A stretch of DNA of 64,000 nucleotides from Clostridium sp. MCC353 (GTDB lineage Bacteria > Bacillota > Clostridia > Lachnospirales > Lachnospiraceae). A model generated the notes under the pieces. It ran no database searches. It saw only the letters and a list, made by a program, of their open reading frames with translations, and was not told the origin of the DNA. The stretch covers positions 10,268 through 74,267 of the forward strand of contig NZ_WQPN01000103.1 in assembly GCF_018785315.1 (NCBI RefSeq), written 5' to 3'. Below are positions 42,179-49,953 of the stretch, in pieces; position 1 is the stretch's first letter, and each line of letters opens with the position of its first letter. The translations under genes were made by a program, and so were the position numbers.

Positions 42179-43441
42179 ATGAGGATTGCAATGCTTACAA
42201 ATAACTATAAACCATTTATTGGAGGGGTTCCCATTTCGGTGGAGCGGCTTTCGGAAAGTCTCCGTAAACTGGGACATGAAGTGACAGTATTTGCGCCGGA
42301 AGCAGATGGGTGTGGAGATGATAAATTTGTGGTGAGGTATAAGATTTTATATCAACAGTCTGAAAAGGGGCTGGTGATCGGACAATGTTTTGATAAGCGG
42401 ATTGAACAGTGTTTTAAGGAGAGAAGGTTTGATGTAATCCACGTGCATCACCCGGTTTTAATGGGGCAGACCGCTTTATATCTGGGGAAAAAGTACGGTA
42501 TTCCAGTGGCTTATACCTACCATACCCGGTATGAAGAATATCTTCATTATTTCAGGCTTTACAGGGAGATGGATGCCGGATTTTATCCGCTTAACCGTGC
42601 GGCCGGGTATGTTAAAAAACGGGTTGTGCCCCGTTGTATGGAGACATTTACCAACCAATGCGACCTGATATTCGCTCCTACCGGCATGATGAAAGACTAT
42701 TTAGTAAAACAGGGGACAAGAACCAGAATCAGCGTACTTCCCACCGGCCTGGATGATTCTGCTTTTGAAAGGAATACGGAACGGTCCGGACAAATCCGGG
42801 CACAGTATTTAAGGCATGGTGATACCTGGCTGTTCGCTACCACCGCAAGGCTTGAAAAAGAAAAAAATCTGGAATTTTTGCTGAGGGGGATCGCCAGGCT
42901 GAAGGAAAGGGCCGAAACCTGTTTCAGGATCATGATAATCGGAGATGGAACGGAAAGACAGAATTTAGAACGGTTATCAAAACAGTTAGGGATAGAAGAT
43001 CAGGTGGTTTTTACTGGAAAACTGCCAAATGACCAAGTGCGCCACTATCTGAATGCGGCGGACGCATTTCTGTTCGCATCAAAGTCCGAGACCCAGGGTA
43101 TCGTCCTTCTTGAAGCCATGGCAGCCGGATGTCCTGTGACGGCGGTCAAAGCCAGCGGAGTATCAGACGTGGTAAAACATGGTGTCAATGGATATATGAC
43201 GGAAGAGGACGAAAATGCATGGGCGGAGACAATTGAACAAATGATGGCAGAGAAAAGCCTGTACCAGGCTCTTTCCCAGGAGGCGCAGAGAACTGCAGAA
43301 GGATACAGGGCCAATGGCATCGCAAAATTGGCAGAGCACCAATATTACAAAATGATTGAACGGAAAGAGGAGGTAGAATATGAAGGAATGGGCAAGAGCA
43401 TGTTTATGCCGTCTATATTACGCATATTTAAAACTGCTTGA
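42179..43441 (+). CDS. Glycosyltransferase family 4 protein
   Basis: GT4-type (GT-B fold) glycosyltransferase of about 420 residues. N-terminal MLTNNYKPFIGGVPISVERL, HVHHPVLMG and YTYHTRYEEYLHY; the C-terminal nucleotide-sugar site SETQGIVLLEAMAAGCPV holds the E-x7-E signature. It resembles diacylglycerol glucosyltransferases, which would fit the DedA and acyltransferase neighbours, but the acceptor is inferred. Tandem ATGs at 42176 and 42179; the second is better spaced from AGGAGG. Its last 62 bases overlap the next gene. Confidence 0.9.
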   Translation: MRIAMLTNNYKPFIGGVPISVERLSESLRKLGHEVTVFAPEADGCGDDKFVVRYKILYQQSEKGLVIGQCFDKRIEQCFKERRFDVIHVHHPVLMGQTALYLGKKYGIPVAYTYHTRYEEYLHYFRLYREMDAGFYPLNRAAGYVKKRVVPRCMETFTNQCDLIFAPTGMMKDYLVKQGTRTRISVLPTGLDDSAFERNTERSGQIRAQYLRHGDTWLFATTARLEKEKNLEFLLRGIARLKERAETCFRIMIIGDGTERQNLERLSKQLGIEDQVVFTGKLPNDQVRHYLNAADAFLFASKSETQGIVLLEAMAAGCPVTAVKASGVSDVVKHGVNGYMTEEDENAWAETIEQMMAEKSLYQALSQEAQRTAEGYRANGIAKLAEHQYYKMIERKEEVEYEGMGKSMFMPSILRIFKTA

Positions 43442-43994
43442 GAAAACGGTTCGTCTGGATGTGGAACTGCCCATCGGATTGGAACGCGGAGCGATTATTG
43501 GATTTTGGCATGAAGACAGTTATATTATGAACCTTCTATTAAAGAAGTTTTCCGTGGAACAGGAGATATCGGCAGTCGTGACTTCGGATGGCAGGGGCGA
43601 TTATATCGAATATCTTTTAAAACGCTGTCATGGAAAGGCGATTCGGCTGCCTGACGGAAATAAGTGCAGAAAATTTATGGAGGATTTGACTGATACTGCA
43701 AAAGATTCCGGTAAAACCCTGGCCTTAGCCCTGGACGGTCCTCTTGGGCCCAGAAGGATTCCAAAAACATTGGCATTTTATCTTTCCGAAACGGGAAAAA
43801 AGGATTTTATTGCGGTGAAGGTTGATTATTCTAAAGCCGTCAGCCTGAGCAAACGATGGGATCACTATAAGATCCCACTGCCTTTTACTACAGTTTCAGT
43901 TACAATGGATCATTATGGGGTGACAGGAAGAAAAAACATCCCAAGGCTGGATATTCGGCAGAGGCAGGGGGATAGGGCGCCGCTTTTTACATGA
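43380..43994 (+). CDS. DUF374/LPLAT-like acyltransferase
   Basis: 204-residue protein resembling the DUF374 branch of lysophospholipid acyltransferases. Visible are GFWHEDSYIMNLL (counterpart of the HxxxxD site), VTSDGRGDYIEYLLKR, and ALALDGPLGPRRIPKTLAFYL. The core is otherwise short. GAGGAGG six bases before the ATG lies inside the glycosyltransferase gene, so the 62-base overlap is real and translation is likely coupled. It may acylate a glycolipid intermediate made by its neighbour. Confidence 0.8.
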   Translation: MKEWARACLCRLYYAYLKLLEKTVRLDVELPIGLERGAIIGFWHEDSYIMNLLLKKFSVEQEISAVVTSDGRGDYIEYLLKRCHGKAIRLPDGNKCRKFMEDLTDTAKDSGKTLALALDGPLGPRRIPKTLAFYLSETGKKDFIAVKVDYSKAVSLSKRWDHYKIPLPFTTVSVTMDHYGVTGRKNIPRLDIRQRQGDRAPLFT

Positions 43995-44041
43995 AGCATG
44001 TTAACATGAAGGGTGTTAACATGAAGGGTGTTAACATGAAG
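43993..44041 (+). repeat. 15-base tandem repeat
   Basis: GTTAACATGAAGGGT is repeated three times (with a partial unit, GCATGTTAACATGAA, before them), beginning at the stop codon of the acyltransferase gene and running into the family B palindrome. The unit equals the outer left part of that palindrome. Confidence 0.85.
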
Positions 44042-44107
44042 GGTGAAGGCATTTTCGAAAATGCCTTCACCCTTTAATGTTAATGACCAGGTCATTCACA
44101 TAAATAC
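44039..44107 (+). repeat. Family B double-palindrome repeat, copy 2
   Basis: P1 is a perfect 36-base palindrome (44039-44074) centred on TTTTCGAAAA. P2 follows: AATGACC/GGTCATT around A (44081-44096), flanked by TGTT and CACA. It sits between convergent genes and could act as a bidirectional stop, though without a T-run. Confidence 0.88.
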
Positions 44108-44125
44108 CAACAGGTTTTTATTCCA

Positions 44126-45424
44126 TTATTCCATACTATATTGTTCACGCACAAATTTCCATACCCCTGCCGCGTCCAGTTTCTCTTTAGGAACCCTAAA
44201 AGTAATTGTTACAACTCCGGGAGCCCGGCCGATCTCTATGGCGCCTGATATGGTTACCCGGTTCTGCACTTCGGGGACGGACATGCCGAATAGCTGGGAT
44301 GCGCGGGTTAACCCGTTGTCAATTGCCAGATTCAGATTTGCCCCGGTTCCGATTACCGATATGGGGGCAGAATCTTCTATGTAAGTTTGATTCCATTTTT
44401 CAGCTTCCCGTTGTATAAGCAGTTTTTCATCCGGGGTCAGTGGCTTTGCCAGATAGGGAACATCTTCCGGAACGGGCAGAAGAAGAGGGCCGTCGATTGC
44501 AAGGCCGTGGATCACATGAACCTGTAAGATTACGGATGCAGAGACATCACAGGTGTGTCCGGCAATCTCGCCCTCGCCCTGAAGGGCGTGGACGTCGCCT
44601 ACATAAATGCCGCCGCCCTCTACTTTAACCGGGCAGATGAGGACTGCACCCTCCCGGACTTTGTTAATGTCCATATGGCCATCCGTTTTATCCTTTAAAG
44701 TTTCTTCTGTCTGGCAGTATTCATGAGGAGCTCCGAGAAGGAACGCCCCAAAATCTCCTGCATTGTGGGAATCGGGAAGAGGGCGGGCAGGAGTGGTGCC
44801 CAGTTGGCCGATAAATGGTTTCAGCCTGGTGGCAATTCCCGGAAGGTCAGACGGAGCCATAGCAACGATGGGATTTTGAATGGAATGATCCGGTGTCTGC
44901 ATGTAGTGTCTTCCATCTTCAGCAATCTTTAGAGCAGCCTGTTCCTCTACGGTTAATCCAATTCTTTTATTGTCGTCGAAAACGATGGTGTAACCGTTTG
45001 TAAATGCAAATGGCGATACAGGAGCGCCGCAATGATCACATCTGACACAGTCCGGGCCAGTGCCTTCTATGTGGGAAGGCGGGTTTTTGGTCTGGCAGTT
45101 GGGGCAGATCCGGGCCACAAATGGATCTCCGATAAAACGGTCCGCTATGGTTTTATCATTGCCGGATGCGGTTGCATCAGATGTCACCTGAATTTTTTCG
45201 ATTCTGATGGCAATGGCGTCTCCCGGCTTTGCACCGTCCACATAAACCGGCTGCGAAACCTCATGGCCGCCTCGGAGTTCAGGGGTGATCATAGGCCCCC
45301 AGCAGCCGGCGGCTGTATTTACCATGATCCTTCCGCCGTCCATTACTGGTCCCAGCATTTCCCTGCCAGGATCCAGGATTCCGTTGGTAAAGGTGTTTAC
45401 CAAAACAGTTTGCTTTGCTTTCAT
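44126..45424 (-). CDS. Acetamidase/formamidase family protein with inserted zinc-ribbon
   Basis: 432-residue member of the FmdA/AmdA family, which hydrolyses short amides to ammonia and acids. Core segments: DPGREMLGPV, NTAAGCWGPM, HNAGDFGAF, GDVHALQGEGEIAG, ELVPV-like metal-site region. Residues ~107-132 contain C-x2-C, then C-x2-C-x2-C (Cys107, 110, 126, 129, 132), a zinc-ribbon-like insertion seen in part of the family. No signal peptide. The gene starts just downstream of an alcohol dehydrogenase on the same strand; the 72-base gap has no clear terminator, so cotranscription is possible. Confidence 0.92.
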   Translation of the reverse strand: MKAKQTVLVNTFTNGILDPGREMLGPVMDGGRIMVNTAAGCWGPMITPELRGGHEVSQPVYVDGAKPGDAIAIRIEKIQVTSDATASGNDKTIADRFIGDPFVARICPNCQTKNPPSHIEGTGPDCVRCDHCGAPVSPFAFTNGYTIVFDDNKRIGLTVEEQAALKIAEDGRHYMQTPDHSIQNPIVAMAPSDLPGIATRLKPFIGQLGTTPARPLPDSHNAGDFGAFLLGAPHEYCQTEETLKDKTDGHMDINKVREGAVLICPVKVEGGGIYVGDVHALQGEGEIAGHTCDVSASVILQVHVIHGLAIDGPLLLPVPEDVPYLAKPLTPDEKLLIQREAEKWNQTYIEDSAPISVIGTGANLNLAIDNGLTRASQLFGMSVPEVQNRVTISGAIEIGRAPGVVTITFRVPKEKLDAAGVWKFVREQYSME

Positions 45425-45496
45425 GCAGTTACCTCCTTTAAGAATATATTTACGGGTTACTTGTACTGCTTCTATTATATCATGCTTGAAATGGGG

Positions 45497-46552
45497 TCAA
45501 ATGGTAATCGCATATTTTATTACATGATCCTTTTTGTGTTCAAATACTTCATAGGCCTCCATAATATGCTGCAGGGAAGTGCGGTGGGTGATCAGACATC
45601 TGGTGTCCAATTTTCCCGATTCAATCAGCTTCAATATTTCTTCACAGTGGGAAGCGTCCACCCCGCCTGTTTTGAAAATCAGATTCTTTCCATACATATT
45701 GGGAAGAGGAAGGGATTGTGCTTCCTCATAAAGTGCTGTAATACAGACAACTGCATTGGGCCTGGCTATTTTCCAGGCCGTTTGAAAGGTATCTTTTCCG
45801 CCTGCCACTTCCAAAACAGCATCAGCTCCACGGCCTTCGGTAAGGCGCAGCACTTCCTGAAGGACATCTGTATGAAGGGGATTGATGACTGCGTCGGCCA
45901 GACCATTTTCCAGAGCCAGGTCCAGCCTTTCGGCACAAGTATCGATGGCTATCACTTTTCCCGGGCCGTAAAGCCGGACGCACATTGCAGTACAAAGTCC
46001 TGTGGGACCTGCTCCGATAATGGCCACAGTATCCGCAGGCTTTATCTCCGCCAATCCGGCCGTCCAGAATCCGGTTGAAAGAATATCTCCTGTAAAAAGG
46101 GCGGCTTCATCGGAAACCGATTCGGGGATTTTAGCCAGTCCTTGATCCGCAAAGGGGATTCTCACATATTCGGCCTGACCGCCGTCAATCCGGCATCCCA
46201 AGGCCCATCCGCCGTGTTCATGGGTACAGTTGTTCACATATCCCCGTTTGCAGAAATAACATGTTCCGCAGAAAGTTTCCACATTAACAGCGACCCGGTC
46301 GCCCGCACTGAATTTTTTGACTCCGCTTCCAGTTTCTGTCACAATACCTACAAATTCATGACCTAAAACCGTATCGGGCACAGCTCTTGGGACATTCCCG
46401 TGTTTGATATGGATATCGCTGGAACAGATCGTTGTCAAAGTGACTTTAACAATTGCGTCCTGGGGATCTATAATTCGAGGCAGTTTTCGTTTTTCCAGTT
46501 GGATTTTGCCAGGTCCTTTGTATACAGCTGCATACATCATCTTATCCGACAT
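45497..46552 (-). CDS. Zinc-dependent alcohol dehydrogenase (MDR family)
   Basis: Medium-chain dehydrogenase oxidising alcohols or polyols with NAD(P). The catalytic zinc region CSSDIHI and GHEFVGIV, the structural zinc cysteines CGTCYFCKRGYVNNC (four), and the Rossmann motif IIGAGPTGL are present. 351 residues from MSDKMM at 46552, chosen because GGAGG lies before it; a longer frame to 46603 lacks a site. The specific substrate is uncertain: sorbitol-, butanediol- or other secondary-alcohol-type enzymes share this pattern. Confidence 0.92.
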   Translation of the reverse strand: MSDKMMYAAVYKGPGKIQLEKRKLPRIIDPQDAIVKVTLTTICSSDIHIKHGNVPRAVPDTVLGHEFVGIVTETGSGVKKFSAGDRVAVNVETFCGTCYFCKRGYVNNCTHEHGGWALGCRIDGGQAEYVRIPFADQGLAKIPESVSDEAALFTGDILSTGFWTAGLAEIKPADTVAIIGAGPTGLCTAMCVRLYGPGKVIAIDTCAERLDLALENGLADAVINPLHTDVLQEVLRLTEGRGADAVLEVAGGKDTFQTAWKIARPNAVVCITALYEEAQSLPLPNMYGKNLIFKTGGVDASHCEEILKLIESGKLDTRCLITHRTSLQHIMEAYEVFEHKKDHVIKYAITI

Positions 46553-46692
46553 AAATTTTCCTCCATTTTGAACTATATGTATTCTTTTTAATAAGTATAT
46601 CATTAAAATTTTGAGAATTCCATGGATTGAGGATAAATACCAAAGGCAATTTTAAGAAAGTGTAAATAAATCTTACTTTTTTATTAATTAAC

Positions 46693-46720
46693 TTGCAAAT
46701 AAAATGCAATTTGCTATAAT
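46693..46720 (+). promoter_or_regulatory. Promoter of the lipoprotein gene
   Basis: TTGCAA (46693-46698), 16 bases, TATAAT (46715-46720). Confidence 0.7.
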
Positions 46721-46775
46721 TCATATGTCGCTTACACAAAATCGAAAATATGCGACAAAAGGGAGACAAGTTATT

Positions 46776-47453
46776 ATGAGAAAGAATTTCAAAAAAGGTA
46801 TGTGTGTATTAGCAATGGCAGCAATGTTAGCAACTTCTGTAACAGCCTGTGGCAGTAAAAAGGCTGATGCTACTACAGCAGCAGAGACAACAACAGAGGC
46901 GGCTGCAGAGACAACCGCAGAGGAAACAACAGAAGAAACTACAACTGCAGCTGAGACTACAGAAGCGGAGACCACAACAGAGGCTGAAACAAAGGCTGAA
47001 GCAGCAGGAGAGGCTTTGACAGAGGATGAATATCTTACAAAGGCTGAGGAACTGGGCCAGGCTATGACAGATGTGTCTGCAAAAGTTCAGGCTGATTTAG
47101 CAACTATGGATCCTACTGATACAGAAGGCATTGCAAAATTGATGGAAGAATTGAAAGCTCCGTTCGTGGAATTCGCCGCTATTCAGGCTCCGGAAGCTTA
47201 TGCAGAAGCACAGGCTAAATATAAGAGCGGTTGTGAAGCTATGATCGATTATCTGGATATTGTTGTATCCGCTATGGAGATGCAGGCTGGCGGAAAGACC
47301 CCTACAGAGGAAGAAACCCAGAAGCTTATGGAAGATATGACAAGTGCTCTTACAATTGTTTCCACAGACTTTACAGAAGGTGCAACTCTTATGGCAGAGG
47401 CAGCAGGTGTTGATGCGGCTTTAACAGAAGAGAGCTCATCTGCAGCTCAATAA
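46776..47453 (+). CDS. Putative lipoprotein with Thr/Glu-rich linker
   Basis: 225 residues. A lipoprotein signal peptide ends in a lipobox with the cysteine in SVTACGSKK (~residue 25). A low-complexity stretch of about 45 residues made of Ala, Thr and Glu follows, as a spacer across the wall. The C-terminal ~130 residues are predicted helical (TEDEYLTKAEELGQAM to ALTEESSSAAQ) and unrecognised. GGGAGA precedes the ATG. Likely anchored outside the cell; function unknown. Confidence 0.85.
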   Translation: MRKNFKKGMCVLAMAAMLATSVTACGSKKADATTAAETTTEAAAETTAEETTEETTTAAETTEAETTTEAETKAEAAGEALTEDEYLTKAEELGQAMTDVSAKVQADLATMDPTDTEGIAKLMEELKAPFVEFAAIQAPEAYAEAQAKYKSGCEAMIDYLDIVVSAMEMQAGGKTPTEEETQKLMEDMTSALTIVSTDFTEGATLMAEAAGVDAALTEESSSAAQ

Positions 47454-47537
47454 TTGCTTATATTGGGATTTATGTGAGAACATCCCGCTTTCCTGCTGGT
47501 TTTCTCAGGCTAAAGTAATAAAACGCTAATTTAACAT

Positions 47538-47606
47538 AAAGGGTGAAGGTATTTTCGAAAATGCCCTCACCCTTTACTGTAAATACCCACGTCACTTACA
47601 TAAAAT
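47538..47606 (+). repeat. Family B double-palindrome repeat, copy 3
   Basis: P1 47538-47575 (arms AAAGGGTGAAGG / CCCTCACCCTTT, centre TTTTCGAAAA) and a degenerate P2 with TGTAAATACC and ACTTACATAAAA. It lies about 105 bases before family A copy 2. Confidence 0.85.
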
Positions 47607-47709
47607 CTCCATGCCAGAACCTGTACTAAATATCACCCCAATGAAACTCTATTTGCTTTTTCTACTTCCCTTCCCAAAATCTTTATTATCCTAGTGAAGC
47701 CAGTGCACA

Positions 47710-48004
47710 GCCATGAAGACGGGGAATCCGGGACAGTAGACCGTGGATGCCAGGAATTGGGGAGCATATGCAGACCCTTAGAAATACTTGGTCTTCAAGG
47801 GCAAAAAAAGACAGGCAGAAACTGAATTCCGAATCAGTTTCTGAGGTGCCCGCTGAGATGTAAAGTCCATAAAGAGTTTACATCGAATGGGCACCGCCCT
47901 GTCTTTTTTTGCCCTTGAAGGCCTTAGTATTTCTTAGGGGCGGAATCAGCTCCCCAATTCCTGGCATCCACGGTCTACTGTCCCGGATTCCCCGTCTTCA
48001 TGGC
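47710..48004 (-). repeat. Family A giant palindromic element, copy 2
   Basis: 295 bases, inverted relative to copy 1. Outer arms 47710-47765 and 47949-48004 are perfectly complementary over 56 bases but differ in sequence from copy 1 except at the ends (GCCATGAA, GGGGAATC). The inner core repeats copy 1 on the other strand: CAGAAACTGA/TCAGTTTCTG (47816-47843) and GGTGCCC/GGGCACC (47845-47895) with inner stem GATGTAAA/TTTACATC, where copy 1 has GAGGTGAA/TTCACCTC. Together with copy 3 of family B it fills the 580-base gap between convergent genes. Confidence 0.9.
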
Positions 48005-48032
48005 GTAACTTTGCCAGTAAGTTAAGTAAAGA

Positions 48033-48722
48033 TTAGTTAACGAACAACTGTGTCCAGTAATCAACTCCATTTGCTCCCTTATAATGTCCGATACCGATGG
48101 AAGTAAATGAGGAGTTCAGAATATTAGCCCGGTGGCCGGAACTGTTCATCCATCCTGTCATTACAGCTTGTGGTGAAGTCTGTCCATAGGCAATGTTTTC
48201 ACCAGAACTTCTGAAATTCACGCCAAAAGCGGTGAGAGCGGTGCTGAAGCTGCTTCCGTCCGGTCTGGTATGAGAGAAGGAGCTTTCGATTTCACGGGCG
48301 CGGAGTGCGGCAGCCTGGGACGCTTTGGAATCCAGTGTCAGCGGGGCTGCTCCTGCTTTGGCGCGTTCCTGGTTTACCAGGTTTAATACCTGTGATACAT
48401 AGGCGTCTGAGCTGGTGGAATCATTTCCCGGATTCTCCGGTGTTGGGTTCTGCATTCCGCCGTCCGGGCTCGGGAATTCTGGCGACGGAAGGCTGATATC
48501 CGGAATATTGGTTCCAGGAGTATTGAACCCAGGTTTGTTAAAATCGGGAAATCCGGGAAACTGTGTCTGGCAGTTTCCATTTCCGCCGCCAATCACGACC
48601 ACAGCTCCCTTTCCTCCCGGAAGATTGTATGTATTCATAGCGGCCTGGGAAGTCATTGGCGCTAAAGCGGTGATGCTCAAAGCAGTTGCTGCAGATAATG
48701 CGTAAACGGATAATTTTCTCAT
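48033..48722 (-). CDS. Secreted CAP-domain (SCP/PR1, YkwD-like) protein
   Basis: 229 residues: signal peptide (~1-27, ending SQAA), a Pro/Gly/Asn-rich linker to about residue 105, and a C-terminal CAP domain. CAP motifs are visible: VNQERAKAGAAPLTLD, SHTRPDGSSF, GENIAYGQ, GHRANILNSSF and YWTQLFVN. The family in Firmicutes is extracellular and of mostly unknown activity, with a putative His/Glu pocket. Family A copy 2 ends 28 bases beyond its stop codon. Confidence 0.93.
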   Translation of the reverse strand: MRKLSVYALSAATALSITALAPMTSQAAMNTYNLPGGKGAVVVIGGGNGNCQTQFPGFPDFNKPGFNTPGTNIPDISLPSPEFPSPDGGMQNPTPENPGNDSTSSDAYVSQVLNLVNQERAKAGAAPLTLDSKASQAAALRAREIESSFSHTRPDGSSFSTALTAFGVNFRSSGENIAYGQTSPQAVMTGWMNSSGHRANILNSSFTSIGIGHYKGANGVDYWTQLFVN

Positions 48723-48883
48723 GGTAATTTCCTCCTAAAATATTACGTTAATGTTACATATGTGTTACAAAAGAGATAATAACATAAATTCCCTGGGAAA
48801 TGGCAAGGGAATAAATGGTAATTGCCATGCCGCTTAGGGGTACTAATGGGAACCGGCCATAAGGACGGCCTTTTCCAATGCCC

Positions 48884-49798
48884 TCATAGGTGAAGAGGAA
48901 TCTCCATATTTTTCTGCATATTTTTCGCCAGCTCCATGAAACGCCGCATGGGTCTTGAGATATACAGGTTTTTGCGGAATACCAGCAGAAGAGGATAAGG
49001 GTAGATCCCACGGTCCAGGTCAAAAAATGTGATCGATTCAGATGACGGGCGGATCTCACTGGTTGCAAAGGTTATGCCCAGTTTATCGCAGGTCATGCGG
49101 TAGGCCATATCAAAACTCCTCGTTTCATAAGCGATAGTGGGGGTTATCTCATAGTCAAGAAAAATTTTATCTGTGAGATTCCGCATTGCCTGTCCGGGGT
49201 GCAGCAGGATAAATGGCTCATGCCGGAAAAGCCGCAGATCTGCGGCACTGGCGCCCTGAAGGTGTTCTTTTATGACTGGATGATCCGACGGCACAGCCAG
49301 CAGAAGCCGGTTGTCCTCCAGACAAATGCTCGTAAATTCATTGCTGCTGTATCCGACGAAAGCGAAATCAATCTTTCCCTTCCGTACTAATTCTAACTGA
49401 TAATCTGTGGAGCCTTCCTTCAGAACCAGCTCGATTCCGGGATATTCCTTTTTAAATGTGGCAAACAGACGGGGGATGATATAAGGTCCCCGCGTTGTAG
49501 TAACCCCGATGACCAGCCTGCCGGATTTGTTCTGTGCGATATCCTCCATTTCCCGTGATAACTGTTCTTCCAGCAGGAAGAAATCCTGAGCGGCCGTGAT
49601 AAAGCGTTCTCCTGCATAGGTCAAAGTCAGCGGAATGACGTCGCGGTTAAAAAACTGCACTCCGTAAGCCTGCTCTGCTCTGGCTATATGCTGGCTTAGA
49701 GAAGGCTGGGAGATATACAGCTTTTCCGCTGCGCGGGAAAAACTCTTTTCTTCCGCCACAGTTAAAACGTATTTCAAAGTCCTTGGATTTATATTCAT
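48884..49798 (-). CDS. LysR-family transcriptional regulator
   Basis: 304 residues. N-terminal winged helix (LKYVLTVAEEKSFSRAAEKLYISQPSLSQHI over ~8-38) and a C-terminal periplasmic-binding-type effector domain starting near residue 90 (GRLVIGVTTTRGPYIIPRL). It is divergent from the transporter operon, with a perfect palindrome between them, and likely activates that operon in response to a transported or catabolised acid. Confidence 0.94.
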   Translation of the reverse strand: MNINPRTLKYVLTVAEEKSFSRAAEKLYISQPSLSQHIARAEQAYGVQFFNRDVIPLTLTYAGERFITAAQDFFLLEEQLSREMEDIAQNKSGRLVIGVTTTRGPYIIPRLFATFKKEYPGIELVLKEGSTDYQLELVRKGKIDFAFVGYSSNEFTSICLEDNRLLLAVPSDHPVIKEHLQGASAADLRLFRHEPFILLHPGQAMRNLTDKIFLDYEITPTIAYETRSFDMAYRMTCDKLGITFATSEIRPSSESITFFDLDRGIYPYPLLLVFRKNLYISRPMRRFMELAKNMQKNMEIPLHL

Positions 49799-49819
49799 AC
49801 TCTATTTCACCCTCCTGGT

Positions 49820-49837
49820 TATAGCATACATGCTATA
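49820..49837. promoter_or_regulatory. LysR operator candidate
   Basis: TATAGCA-TACA-TGCTATA is a perfect palindrome containing a T-N11-A core, 22 bases before the LysR start and in the divergent control region. Confidence 0.7.
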
Positions 49838-49953
49838 AGTATTATTAATCTAATAGTATTTGCAATAAACAGTATATCACTGTAAACTGTAATTGTCGAC
49901 AAAGAAGGTAGCGTTTAAGCATATGCGCAAGAAAAAGTGGAGGTAACTATATT

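Noticed and set aside
43993-44041. Three direct repeats resembling a tiny CRISPR array
   Set aside because: The units are contiguous without spacers, only 15 bases long, and derive from the adjacent palindrome; no cas gene is present.
45032-46078. 348-codon open frame on the plus strand
   Set aside because: It lies antisense to the acetamidase and alcohol dehydrogenase genes, spans the gap between them, and its protein has no recognisable motif. The minus-strand genes have full family signatures.
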